This document shows, piece by piece, positions 21,483-29,582 of a stretch of DNA of 50,638 nucleotides. The DNA is from Rubrivivax sp. Its GTDB lineage: Bacteria > Pseudomonadota > Gammaproteobacteria > Burkholderiales > Burkholderiaceae_C. The number at the start of each line of letters is the position of its first letter. Position 1 is the first letter of the stretch. The stretch is taken from NCBI GenBank assembly GCA_018780805.1, contig JADMJD010000007.1, positions 1 through 50,638 on the forward strand. The letters are read 5' to 3'. A program made the position numbers and the translations under genes. The notes under the pieces were generated by a model, which did no database searches, was not told the origin of the DNA, and saw nothing but the letters and a program-made list of their open reading frames with translations.

Positions 21483-23092
21483 TGCCGGCGCTGCGCAGCA
21501 CCCTCGACCCCGGCTCGGCCACTTTCGCCGCCAACACCGCCCGCATGGCGGCGCTGCTGGCCGAGGTGCAGCGGCTGCAGGCCCTGGTGGTGGCCGAATC
21601 GGCCAGCAAACGCGAGCGCTTCGAACAGCGCGGCCAGCTGCTGCCGCGCGAACGTGTGGCGCGGCTGATCGACCGTGGCACGCCCTTCCTGGAACTCAGC
21701 CCGCTGGCCGGCCTGGGCATGCACGACGACGACGGCAAGAAGGCGGTGCTGGGCGGCGGCAGCATCGTCGGCATCGGCACCGTCGCCGGCAAACGGGTGC
21801 TGGTCTCGGCCAGCGACAGTGGCATCAAGGGTGGCACCGTCGCGCCGATGGGGCTGAAGAAGGCCTTGCGCGCGCAGGCGCTGGCGATGGAGAACAAGCT
21901 CCCGCTGATCAGCCTGGTGGAATCGGGCGGTGCCAACCTGATGTACCAGGCCGAGATCTTCGTCGAAGGCGGGCGCAGTTTTGCCAACCAGGCGCGGCTG
22001 TCGGCCGCCGGCATCCCGCAGATCGCCGTGGTGCACGGCGCCTCCACCGCGGGTGGTGCCTACCTGCCCGGCCTGAGCGACTACGTGGTGCTGGTGCGTG
22101 GCCGCTCCAGCATCTACCTGGCCGGCCCACCGCTGGTGAAAGCGGCCATCGGCGAGGACAGCGACGAAGAATCCTTGGGCGGTGCGGAGATGCACGCCGG
22201 CGTCACCGGCCTGGGCGAGTACCTGGCCGAAGACGACGCCCACGCCATCGCGCTGGCGCGTGAGCTGCTGGACAAACTGCCCTGGGACACCGTGCCCGCG
22301 CCGCACGCGTTCAACGAGCCGCTGTACCCGGCCGAACAACTGCTGGGGGTGGTGCCGGCCGACGAGCGCACGCCTTACGACGTGCGCGAGGTCATCGCAC
22401 GGCTCGTGGACGGCTCGAACTTCCTGGAGTTCAAGGCCGGTTACGCGGCCGACACCGTCTGCGGCCACGCCCGCCTGCACGGCCATGCCGTGGGTCTGAT
22501 CGGCAACAACGGCCCGATCCAGCCCACGGGCTCGACCAAGGCCGCGCAGTTCATCCAGCTGTGTGACCAGTCGGGCACGCCGCTGGTCTTCCTGCAGAAC
22601 ACCACCGGCTACATGGTGGGCAAAGCCGCCGAGCAGGCCGGCGCCATCAAACACGGCAGCAAGATGATCCAGGCCGTGGCCAATGCGCGTGTGCCCAAGT
22701 TCACCGTGGTGCTGGGCGGCAGTTTTGGTGCCGGCAACTACGGGATGTGCGGGCGTGGGTTTGACCCGCGTTTCATCTTCGCCTGGCCCAGCGCCCGCAC
22801 CGCGGTGATGGGCGGTGCGCAGGCGGCGATGGTGATGGACATCGTCAACCGCAACAAACTCGAACGCGCCGGCCAGCCGGTGAACGAAGAAGGCCTGGCC
22901 GCCATGAGCGATGCGCTGCGCCGCCGGCTGGACGCCGAATCCACCGCCCTCTTCGGCACCGCACGGCTGTGGGACGACGGCATCATCGATCCGCGCGACA
23001 CGCGCCGCACCCTGGGCCTGTGCCTGGACCTGGCGCGTGAAGCCCAACAACGAACACTGCACCCGAACTCCTTCGGCGTGGCCAGGATGTAG
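21482..23092 (+). CDS. atuC: Acyl-CoA carboxylase carboxyltransferase (beta) subunit, probably geranyl-CoA carboxylase
   Basis: The 536-aa beta subunit transfers CO2 from carboxybiotin to the gamma carbon of a 3-methyl-enoyl-CoA. Crotonase-fold motifs are ESGGANLMYQAEIF (147-160), ASTAGGAYLPG (187-197), NTTGYMVG and GSFGAGNYGMCGRGF. In the substrate pocket it reads EGGRSFANQAR (162-172), where methylcrotonyl-CoA carboxylases have HFGRIFYNQAR. The Phe-to-Gly change, G163, is the one I recall as making room for the geranyl chain. The gene order with the next three genes equals atuC-D-E-F. Automatic annotation may call it methylcrotonoyl-CoA carboxylase; the Gly argues against that. Confidence 0.88.
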   Translation: MPALRSTLDPGSATFAANTARMAALLAEVQRLQALVVAESASKRERFEQRGQLLPRERVARLIDRGTPFLELSPLAGLGMHDDDGKKAVLGGGSIVGIGTVAGKRVLVSASDSGIKGGTVAPMGLKKALRAQALAMENKLPLISLVESGGANLMYQAEIFVEGGRSFANQARLSAAGIPQIAVVHGASTAGGAYLPGLSDYVVLVRGRSSIYLAGPPLVKAAIGEDSDEESLGGAEMHAGVTGLGEYLAEDDAHAIALARELLDKLPWDTVPAPHAFNEPLYPAEQLLGVVPADERTPYDVREVIARLVDGSNFLEFKAGYAADTVCGHARLHGHAVGLIGNNGPIQPTGSTKAAQFIQLCDQSGTPLVFLQNTTGYMVGKAAEQAGAIKHGSKMIQAVANARVPKFTVVLGGSFGAGNYGMCGRGFDPRFIFAWPSARTAVMGGAQAAMVMDIVNRNKLERAGQPVNEEGLAAMSDALRRRLDAESTALFGTARLWDDGIIDPRDTRRTLGLCLDLAREAQQRTLHPNSFGVARM

Positions 23093-23101
23093 GAGACACG
23101 C

Positions 23102-24259
23102 ATGCAATTCACCGCCGAACACAAGGCCCTGGACGAGACCGTCACACGTTTCATCGAACGTGAGGTCAACCCCCATGTGCCCGCCTGGGAGAAAGCCGAG
23201 GAATTCCCCAGCCACGAGGTCTTCAAGAAGCTGGGCGATCTGGGCCTGCTGGGCCTGAAGTACCCCGAGGAATTCGGTGGCGCGGGGCTTGATTTCAGCT
23301 ACTCGATGGTGATGGCCGAAGCCCTGGGCAGCTGCGCCTGCGGCGGTGTGCCCATGGCCATCGGCGTGCAGACGGACATGGCCACGCCGGCACTGGCGCG
23401 CTTCGGCAGCGACGAACTGCGGCGCGAGTACCTGGTGCCGACCATCGCTGGTGACTATGTGGCCTGCCTGGGCGTCAGCGAGCCCGGCGCCGGGTCGGAC
23501 GTGGCCGCGGCCAAGACTCATGCCCGCACCGAAGGCGGTGACTACGTGATCAACGGCAGCAAGATGTGGATCACCAACGCCTTGAAGGCCGATTGGTGCT
23601 GCCTGCTGGTGAACACCGGAGACGGGCCACCCCACCGCAACAAGAGCCTGGTGGTGCTGCCGATGGACGCGGCCGGCATCAGCAAGCAGAAGATCCACAA
23701 GATGGGCATGCACAGCTCCGACACCGCGCAGCTGTTCTTCGACAACGTGCGGGTGCCACGCCGCAACCTGATCGGCCAGGAGGGCATGGGCTTCACCTAC
23801 CAGATGCTGCAGTTCCAGGAAGAACGGCTCTGGGGCGCGGCCGCCAACCTGCGTGCGCTGGACCGGCTGATCGACCTGACCATCCACTACACCCGCGAGC
23901 GCAAGGCCTTCGGGCATTCGATCCTGGACAACCAGGTGGTGCACTTCCGCCTGGCCGAGCTGCGCACCGAGGTGGAGGCGCTGCGCGCCCTGACCTACCG
24001 CGCCGTGGAGATCTACGTGCAAGGCCAGGACGCCACCAAACTTGCATCGATGGCCAAGCTCAAGGCCGGCCGGCTGGCGCGCGAGGTGGCCGACAGCTGC
24101 CTGCAGTACTGGGGCGGCATGGGTTTCACGGCCGACAACCCGATCTCGCAGGCCTACCGCGACGGCCGGCTGAACTCCATCGGCGCCGGCGCCGACGAGA
24201 TCATGCTGAGCATCATCTGCAAGCTGGAGGACACGTTGCCCGGGCGCAAACATTCATGA
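23102..24259 (+). CDS. atuD: Acyl-CoA dehydrogenase, probably citronellyl-CoA dehydrogenase
   Basis: The 385-aa flavoprotein has the family motifs LGVSEPGAGSDVAA, MWITNA, RKAFGHSILDNQ and LQYWGGMGFTADNP. The C-terminal segment is IGAGADEIM (360-368), without the Glu of the usual EGT motif. The probable base is E241 in QFQEERLWG, on the helix used by isovaleryl-CoA dehydrogenase, which suits branched substrates. It sits between the carboxyltransferase and hydratase genes, the atuD position, and would desaturate citronellyl-CoA to geranyl-CoA. Its stop overlaps the next start (ATGA); 9 bp separate it from the preceding gene. Confidence 0.87.
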   Translation: MQFTAEHKALDETVTRFIEREVNPHVPAWEKAEEFPSHEVFKKLGDLGLLGLKYPEEFGGAGLDFSYSMVMAEALGSCACGGVPMAIGVQTDMATPALARFGSDELRREYLVPTIAGDYVACLGVSEPGAGSDVAAAKTHARTEGGDYVINGSKMWITNALKADWCCLLVNTGDGPPHRNKSLVVLPMDAAGISKQKIHKMGMHSSDTAQLFFDNVRVPRRNLIGQEGMGFTYQMLQFQEERLWGAAANLRALDRLIDLTIHYTRERKAFGHSILDNQVVHFRLAELRTEVEALRALTYRAVEIYVQGQDATKLASMAKLKAGRLAREVADSCLQYWGGMGFTADNPISQAYRDGRLNSIGAGADEIMLSIICKLEDTLPGRKHS

Positions 24260-25035
24260 GCGATGTGCTGGTCCACCGCGATGGCCCGGTCCTGCACCTG
24301 ACGCTGAACCGGCCCGCGCAACGCAACGCGATGTCCATCGGCATGGTGCAGGCGCTGCGCGAAGCGCTGACGGCGGCCGAAGCCGATGGGCAGACACGCG
24401 TGGTCGTGCTGCGCGGTGCCGGGGGCCATTTCTGCGCCGGTGGCGACATCCGCGACATGGCCGCGGCACGTGGCGACAGCGCCGCCATCGTGCAGCTCAG
24501 CGCGGCTTTCGGTGACCTGTGCGTGGCCTTTTCGCAGACCGGCCTGGCCACGGTGGCGGTGCTGGAAGGCACGGTGATGGGCGGTGGATTTGGTCTGGCC
24601 TGCGTGGTCGATGTGGCCCTGGCCGGCGAGAGCGTGGCCTTCCGGCTGCCCGAGACCAGCCTGGGCCTGTCGCCGGCGCAGATCGGCCCCTTCCTGGTCG
24701 AGCGCCTGGGCCTGAGCGAAGCGCGCCGTCTGGCCGTCACCGGTGCGCGCCTGGGTGGCACCGAAGCGCTGGCGCTGCGGCTGGTGCACGAACTGCACCG
24801 CGATCTGGCGCTGGACGCTGCCCTGGCGCGTGTGCTGAAAGACATCCTGCAGTGCGCGCCGGGCGCCGTGGCTGCCACCAAGGCGCTGCTGGCGCGTGCA
24901 CGCCTGCACACACCGGCCAGCCTGGTACACGAAGCGGCTGAAGCTTTTGCTGCGGCGGTGGCCAGTGACGAAGGCGCTGAAGGCACCGCCGCCTTCGTCG
25001 GCAAACGGCCGGCCCGCTGGGTGCCCACGCCATGA
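24256..25035 (+). CDS. atuE: Enoyl-CoA hydratase family protein, AtuE/LiuC position
   Basis: The 259-aa crotonase has the oxyanion-hole region GGHFCAGGDIRDM and GTVMGGGFGLACVVDVALAG; the retained catalytic Glu is in RLPETSLGL. A Glu is not present at the first catalytic position (GGGFGLA), as also occurs in some glutaconyl-type hydratases. By position between the acyl-CoA dehydrogenase and the biotin carboxylase it should hydrate the 3-isohexenylglutaconyl-CoA made by the carboxylase. The ATG at 24256 overlaps the upstream stop, and its own stop overlaps the next ATG. Confidence 0.87.
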   Translation: MSDVLVHRDGPVLHLTLNRPAQRNAMSIGMVQALREALTAAEADGQTRVVVLRGAGGHFCAGGDIRDMAAARGDSAAIVQLSAAFGDLCVAFSQTGLATVAVLEGTVMGGGFGLACVVDVALAGESVAFRLPETSLGLSPAQIGPFLVERLGLSEARRLAVTGARLGGTEALALRLVHELHRDLALDAALARVLKDILQCAPGAVAATKALLARARLHTPASLVHEAAEAFAAAVASDEGAEGTAAFVGKRPARWVPTP

Positions 25036-26900
25036 GCTTTCGCACGGTGCTGATTGCCAACCGCGGTGAGATCGCCTGCCGCGTGATCCGCACGGCACAC
25101 CGCCTGGGCTACCGCACGGTGGCCGTCTACAGCGCCGCCGATGCCGGCGCACCGCACACGCTGCAGGCCGATGCCGCCGTGGCCATCGGTCCGGCAGCGG
25201 CCGCCGAGTCGTACCTGAACATCGGCGCCTTGATCGATGCGGCGCAACGCAGTGGTGCCGATGCCGTGCACCCGGGGTATGGCTTCCTGTCGGAGCGGCC
25301 CGAGTTTGTCGAGGCCTGCACGGCCGCCGGACTGGTCTTCATCGGCCCACCGGCTGAGGCGATGCGCGCGATGGGCGACAAGGCCCGCGCCAAACGCCGC
25401 ATGCTGAATGCGGGCGTGCCCTGCGCGCCGGGTTACCTGGGCGAAGACCAGAGCGATGAACGGCTGCTGGCCGAGGCGCAGCAACTCGGCCTGCCGCTGC
25501 TGGTCAAGGCCACCGCGGGCGGCGGCGGGCGCGGCATGCGCCTGGTGCAGCAGATGGCCGATCTGCCCGAGGCCCTGGCGGGCGCGCGGCGCGAAGCACA
25601 GGCCGCTTTTGGCGACGGCACACTGATGCTGGAGCGGCTGATCCTGGACGGCCGCCACATCGAGATCCAGGTCTTCGCCGACACCCACGGCCACGTCATG
25701 CACCTGGGCGAACGGGACTGCAGCGCGCAGCGGCGGCGGCAGAAGCTCATCGAAGAGTCACCCTCCCCGGCCGTCAAACCGGCGCAGCGCGAAGCCATGG
25801 GCCGCGATGCCGTGGCCGCCGCGCGTGCGGTGGGCTACGTCGGCGCCGGCACGGTGGAGTTCATCGTCGATGCGGCCGGCCAGCACCACTTCCTGGAGAT
25901 GAACACCCGGCTGCAGGTGGAGCACCCGGTGACAGAATGTGTGACCGATCTGGACCTGGTGGAGTGGCAGCTGCGTGTGGCGGCCGGCGAGCCGCTGCCC
26001 GAAACGCCGGTGCGCTTCAGCGGCCACGCCATCGAAGCCCGGCTCTACACCGAAGACCCGTACAACGGCTTCCAACCGCAGACCGGCACCATCGCGCTGT
26101 GGCGGCCCGGGCGCGCCAGCATCCGCATCGACCACGGCGTCGCCGAAGGCGGTGCGGTCACGCCCTGGTACGACGCGATGGTGGCCAAGTTCATCGCGCA
26201 CGGCCACGACCGCACCGACGCCATCCGCCGCCTGGTGCGCGCGCTGGAAGACTCGCCGCTGCTGGGCCTGCCGACCAACGCGCGCTTCCTGCGCGACCTG
26301 CTGCAACACCCCGACTTCGTGGCCGGTGACATGACCACGGCGCACATCGACCAATGGGCCGCACAAGGCGATGCCGTGTTGCAGCGCCCCGCGCCCGCCG
26401 ACATCGCCTGGCGTCTGGCCGCCGCGGTGCTGGGCGGCGCCGGTGCGCCTTTCGACCTGGCGCTGCAATGCCAGGGCGAAACCCGCCGCCTGCGCACGCC
26501 GGCCGCAGATGTGCAGGTGCTGCAGTTCGCCGACGGTGAACTGCGCGCCGACATCGACGGTGTGCAACGCCGCTGGCCGGCCGTGCGCTGCGGCGACACG
26601 CTGCACCTGGCTGTCGACGGCGCGGCCTTCAGCTTCAGCGAAGTCTCGCCCTGGCCGCAGCAGCACACCCGCGTCGACCCGGCGCGGGTCTGCGCCCCGG
26701 TGGCCGGCATGCTGGCGCAGTTGCGTGTGGCCGTGGGCGATGTGGTCGAAGCCGGCCAGCCACTGGCCTGCGTTGAAGCGATGAAGATGGAGATGTGGCT
26801 GCACGCCGCTGCGGCCGGCACCGTGAAAACCGTGCACCGCGCCGTCAGGACCTCGGTCGCCGCAGGCGACCTGTTGATCGAACTGGAGCTGCTGCCATGA
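25032..26900 (+). CDS. atuF: Biotin carboxylase/BCCP (alpha) subunit, probably of geranyl-CoA carboxylase
   Basis: The 622-aa alpha subunit carboxylates its own biotin with ATP and bicarbonate. The biotin carboxylase part opens with LIANRGEIACRVIRTAHRLG and has the ATP-grasp loop KATAGGGGRGMRLV, ERDCSAQRRRQKLIEE and EMNTRLQVEHPVTE. After a middle domain that contacts the beta subunit, the biotinyl domain ends with the attachment lysine K585 in EAMKMEM. It is ATGA-coupled on both sides. It pairs with the carboxyltransferase three genes upstream. As a family it also resembles LiuD and AccA-type subunits; specificity is set by the beta subunit. Confidence 0.9.
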   Translation: MSFRTVLIANRGEIACRVIRTAHRLGYRTVAVYSAADAGAPHTLQADAAVAIGPAAAAESYLNIGALIDAAQRSGADAVHPGYGFLSERPEFVEACTAAGLVFIGPPAEAMRAMGDKARAKRRMLNAGVPCAPGYLGEDQSDERLLAEAQQLGLPLLVKATAGGGGRGMRLVQQMADLPEALAGARREAQAAFGDGTLMLERLILDGRHIEIQVFADTHGHVMHLGERDCSAQRRRQKLIEESPSPAVKPAQREAMGRDAVAAARAVGYVGAGTVEFIVDAAGQHHFLEMNTRLQVEHPVTECVTDLDLVEWQLRVAAGEPLPETPVRFSGHAIEARLYTEDPYNGFQPQTGTIALWRPGRASIRIDHGVAEGGAVTPWYDAMVAKFIAHGHDRTDAIRRLVRALEDSPLLGLPTNARFLRDLLQHPDFVAGDMTTAHIDQWAAQGDAVLQRPAPADIAWRLAAAVLGGAGAPFDLALQCQGETRRLRTPAADVQVLQFADGELRADIDGVQRRWPAVRCGDTLHLAVDGAAFSFSEVSPWPQQHTRVDPARVCAPVAGMLAQLRVAVGDVVEAGQPLACVEAMKMEMWLHAAAAGTVKTVHRAVRTSVAAGDLLIELELLP

Positions 26901-27763
26901 GCGACAAAGCCATCCTCACCTGCGCGCTGACCGGCGTGCTGACCAACCCGCAGCAGCACCCGGTGCCGGTGACACCCGCGCAGATGGCGGCCGAAGCACG
27001 CGACGCCTTCAACGCCGGCGCTAGCGTGATGCACGTGCACCTGCGGCGCCAGGAACCGGGCCAGGGCCACCTGCCCAGCTGGGACCCGGACGTGGCACAA
27101 GCCGTGGTGGACGCGATCCGCGCAGCATGCCCCGGGGTCATCATCAACCTGACCACCGGTGTGGTCGGGCCCGACATCGCCGGCCCGGTGGCCTGCCTGC
27201 GGCGCGTCAAACCCGAGGCCGCGGCCTGCAACGCCGGCAGCCTGAATTACCTCAAGCTCAAGGAAGACGGCAGCTGGGCCTGGCCGCCGATGGTCTTCGA
27301 CAACCCGGTGGCCAAGGTGCAGGCCATGCTGGACGTGATGAACGAGTTGCACATCCACCCCGAGTTCGAGTGTTTCGACGTCGGCATCGTGCGATCGGTC
27401 GGCATGTACCTAAAAAACGGCATGTTCAGCGGCGTGCCGGAACTCAACTTCGTGATGGGCGTGGCCAGCGGCATGCCCTGCGACGCCGACCTGCTGGCCC
27501 TGCTGCCACGCTGGCTGCCCGCCGGCGCCGTGTGGCAGAGCACACTGATCGGCCGCGCCGAGATCTGGCCGGTGCACCAGGCCACCGCCGAACTGGGCGG
27601 CATGCTGCGCACCGGGCTGGAGGACAGTTTTTATCTGCCCGGCGGCGCACGCGCCAGCGGCAACGGCGTGATGATCGACGCGCTGGCGCAGTGCGCCCGC
27701 AACGCCGGGCGGGCCGTGGCCACGCCGGCCGACGCACGGGTGCTGCTCGGCCTGCACCCATGA
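26897..27763 (+). CDS. BKACE (beta-keto acid cleavage enzyme) family protein
   Basis: This 288-aa TIM-barrel protein belongs to the family of 3-keto-5-aminohexanoate cleavage enzyme, which typically splits a beta-keto acid with acetyl-CoA into acetoacetate and a new acyl-CoA. The metal-binding HVH is at H46 and H48, as in the characterised enzyme. Where that enzyme has the Glu that binds the substrate amino group (position 14), this one is hydrophobic (TGVLTN). The later GRHQ-type segment reads GRAEIWPVHQ, so the third metal ligand may be Glu or a shifted His. These differences point to a non-amino, probably apolar substrate. It is ATGA-coupled inside the operon, where atu/liu pathways need a lyase step. 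Confidence 0.88.
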   Translation: MSDKAILTCALTGVLTNPQQHPVPVTPAQMAAEARDAFNAGASVMHVHLRRQEPGQGHLPSWDPDVAQAVVDAIRAACPGVIINLTTGVVGPDIAGPVACLRRVKPEAAACNAGSLNYLKLKEDGSWAWPPMVFDNPVAKVQAMLDVMNELHIHPEFECFDVGIVRSVGMYLKNGMFSGVPELNFVMGVASGMPCDADLLALLPRWLPAGAVWQSTLIGRAEIWPVHQATAELGGMLRTGLEDSFYLPGGARASGNGVMIDALAQCARNAGRAVATPADARVLLGLHP

Positions 27764-28236
27764 CGGATCGCCGCAGCGCCGCGGAGCAAGCCCGCTTCGA
27801 AACAGCGCTGACCCACATGTTCGAACACAGCATCCGCTTCAACGCGGTGCTGGGGTTGACGGTCGCCTCGTTGGCCCCGGGTGAGGTGCAGCTGCGCCTG
27901 CCGATGAAGGAGGATCTGGTCGGCCACTTCAGCCATGGCCGCATCCACGGCGGTGCGATCTCGGCCACGCTGGACGCACTGGGCGGCCTGGCGCTGATGG
28001 TGGAACTGGCCGAGCGCCATCCCGCCGACAGCGCCGAGCAGGTCATGCAGCGTTTCAGCCGCTTCGGCACCATCGACCTGCGCGTGGACTACCTGCGGCC
28101 CGGTCTGGGCACGCACTTCGTCGGCCGCGCGGAGGTCACGCGCCTGGGTGGCCGGGTCGGCTCGGTGCAATGCCGCTTGCACAACGACCAGGGCACGCTG
28201 ATCGCCACCAGCGCCGCCGCCTACGTGGTGGCTTGA
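27760..28236 (+). CDS. Hotdog-fold thioesterase (PaaI-like)
   Basis: The 158-aa product is a single hotdog domain of the PaaI/acyl-CoA thioesterase group. The motif GHFSHGRIHGGAISATLDALGG (residues 53-74) supplies the His/Gly helix start with the following acidic residue typical of the active site. It could release free acids or relieve CoA trapping during growth on the pathway substrate. It is the last gene of the right arm and overlaps the BKACE stop by ATGA. Confidence 0.9.
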   Translation: MTDRRSAAEQARFETALTHMFEHSIRFNAVLGLTVASLAPGEVQLRLPMKEDLVGHFSHGRIHGGAISATLDALGGLALMVELAERHPADSAEQVMQRFSRFGTIDLRVDYLRPGLGTHFVGRAEVTRLGGRVGSVQCRLHNDQGTLIATSAAAYVVA

Positions 28237-28246
28237 TCACCGGGGC

Positions 28247-28278
28247 TTGACGAAGCGGCAACAGACCCGATCTAGGAT
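28247..28278 (+). promoter_or_regulatory. Possible sigma-70 promoter of the DegP-like gene
   Basis: TTGACG at 28247-28252 is followed by TCTAGGAT at 28271-28278. Spacing is 18 bp to TCTAGG or 20 bp to TAGGAT, so the -10 element is uncertain. It lies 31 bp before the ATG in the 72-bp gap after the catabolic operon, and suggests the protease gene has its own promoter. Confidence 0.4.
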
Positions 28279-28308
28279 GGCATCTTCGTTCTCCCGCGCC
28301 ACCCACCG

Positions 28309-29415
28309 ATGAAGCTGCCTGCCCTCCGCCCCCTGCTGCTCGTCGCTGCCGCCGCCCTCGCCGCCTCGCTGGCCGTGGTGGGCACGGCCACCTCGCGCAC
28401 CGACCCGCCGGCACCGCGCGCCGTCACCCCACGTGGGCCGCTGGCGGCCGACGAACAAAGCACCATCGACCTGTTCCGCCGCCTGTCGCCTTCGGTGGTG
28501 CACATCACCACGCTGGCGGCGCAGCGCGACATGTTCTCCATGAACGTGCAGCAGGTGCCGCGTGGCACGGGCACCGGCTTCGTGTGGGACACAGCCGGCC
28601 ACATCGTCACCAACTTCCACGTCATCCAGGGCGGCAGCGGCGCGCGTGTGACGCTCGCCGACCAGAGCACCTTCGACGCCAAGGTCGTGGGCGCCTTCCC
28701 CGACCGCGACCTGGCGGTGCTGAAGATCGAGGCGCCGGCGGCCAAACTGCCGCCCATCCCGGTGGGCAGCAGCCGCGACCTGGTGGTGGGCCAGCGTGTG
28801 CTGGCCATCGGCAACCCGTTTGGCCTGGACCAGACCCTGACCACCGGCGTGGTGAGCGCGCTGAACCGCGAGATCGAATCCTTCAACAACCGCAGCATCC
28901 GCGGGGTGGTGCAGACCGACGCGGCCATCAACCCCGGCAACTCGGGCGGCCCGCTGCTCGATTCCGCCGGCCGGCTGATCGGCGTCAACACGCAGATCGC
29001 CAGCCCCAGTGGCGCCAGCGCCGGCATCGGTTTTGCCATTCCGGTGGACGAGGTCAACCGCGTGGTGCCGCGCCTGATCCGCGACGGCCGCATCAGCCGC
29101 CCGGCGCTGGGTGTCACCGCAGGCCCGCCGGGCCTGACCCGCGCGCTGCAGCTGCCACCGGGTGTGGCCATCATCGAGGCCGCCAAGGGCAGCCCGGCCG
29201 CCAAGGCCGGCCTGCAGGCCTTTCGCCGCGCCCGCGATGGCGGCATCCTGATGGGCGACGTGGTCACCGAGGTCGACGGCCAGGCCGTGGCCGACCTGGA
29301 CGACGTGCTGACCCTGCTGGAGCAGAAACAGGCCGGCGACAGCGTGACGCTGACCCTGTGGAACAGCGGCAAGCTGCGCAAGCAGCGGCTGGAGCTGGCG
29401 GCGTCTGCTTCGTGA
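28309..29415 (+). CDS. DegP/HtrA-like trypsin-family serine protease with PDZ domain
   Basis: The 368-aa periplasmic protease has an N-terminal signal or membrane anchor (LLLVAAAALAASLAVVGTA). The catalytic triad is H104 (TNFHVIQ), D134 (FPDRDLAVL) and S212 (NPGNSGGPLLD). A C-terminal PDZ domain covers about residues 265-360 (SRPALGV, GSPAAKAGLQ, GDVVTEVDGQAV). It has one PDZ domain, like DegS or short HtrA proteins. Such enzymes degrade or sense misfolded envelope proteins. No function is implied for the preceding catabolic operon. Confidence 0.93.
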   Translation: MKLPALRPLLLVAAAALAASLAVVGTATSRTDPPAPRAVTPRGPLAADEQSTIDLFRRLSPSVVHITTLAAQRDMFSMNVQQVPRGTGTGFVWDTAGHIVTNFHVIQGGSGARVTLADQSTFDAKVVGAFPDRDLAVLKIEAPAAKLPPIPVGSSRDLVVGQRVLAIGNPFGLDQTLTTGVVSALNREIESFNNRSIRGVVQTDAAINPGNSGGPLLDSAGRLIGVNTQIASPSGASAGIGFAIPVDEVNRVVPRLIRDGRISRPALGVTAGPPGLTRALQLPPGVAIIEAAKGSPAAKAGLQAFRRARDGGILMGDVVTEVDGQAVADLDDVLTLLEQKQAGDSVTLTLWNSGKLRKQRLELAASAS

Positions 29416-29428
29416 TCTCTGGCGGGGG

Positions 29429-29447
29429 CTGTCGGATTACTTGACAG
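29429..29447 (+). promoter_or_regulatory. Candidate enhancer site upstream of PEP-CTERM gene (copy 1)
   Basis: CTGTCGGATTACTTGACAG contains TGTC-N9-GACA, a perfect inverted repeat. The same 19-bp layout, with the first seven bases identical, is found at 36092-36110 before the other PEP-CTERM gene. It lies 87 bp upstream of the -24 element of a sigma-54-like promoter, a typical distance for an enhancer-binding protein. Confidence 0.55.
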
Positions 29448-29532
29448 CTCCAGCAAGGCTGGCAACGCCCCCCGTGGGCGCAAGGTGCCGAGGCTCAGCA
29501 AAATCAATCACTTGCAACGCACGGCGGGGATA

Positions 29533-29548
29533 CGGCACGGAATGTGCA
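29533..29548 (+). promoter_or_regulatory. Sigma-54-like promoter of PEP-CTERM gene
   Basis: CGGCACGGAATGTGCA has GG and GC 10 bp apart as required for RpoN and matches TGGCACR-N4-TTGCW with two mismatches (C for the first T, G for the T of the -12 box). It is 34 bp before the GTG start. Confidence 0.5.
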
Positions 29549-29582
29549 GTCCGATGCGGAATACCGATCAAAGGACTCCACC

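Noticed and set aside
21227..24253. A 1008-codon open frame on the minus strand
   Set aside because: It is antisense to the carboxyltransferase and acyl-CoA dehydrogenase genes, which have complete family motifs. Its translation is His/Gln/Gly/Ala-rich without recognisable domains, a usual artefact of high G+C.
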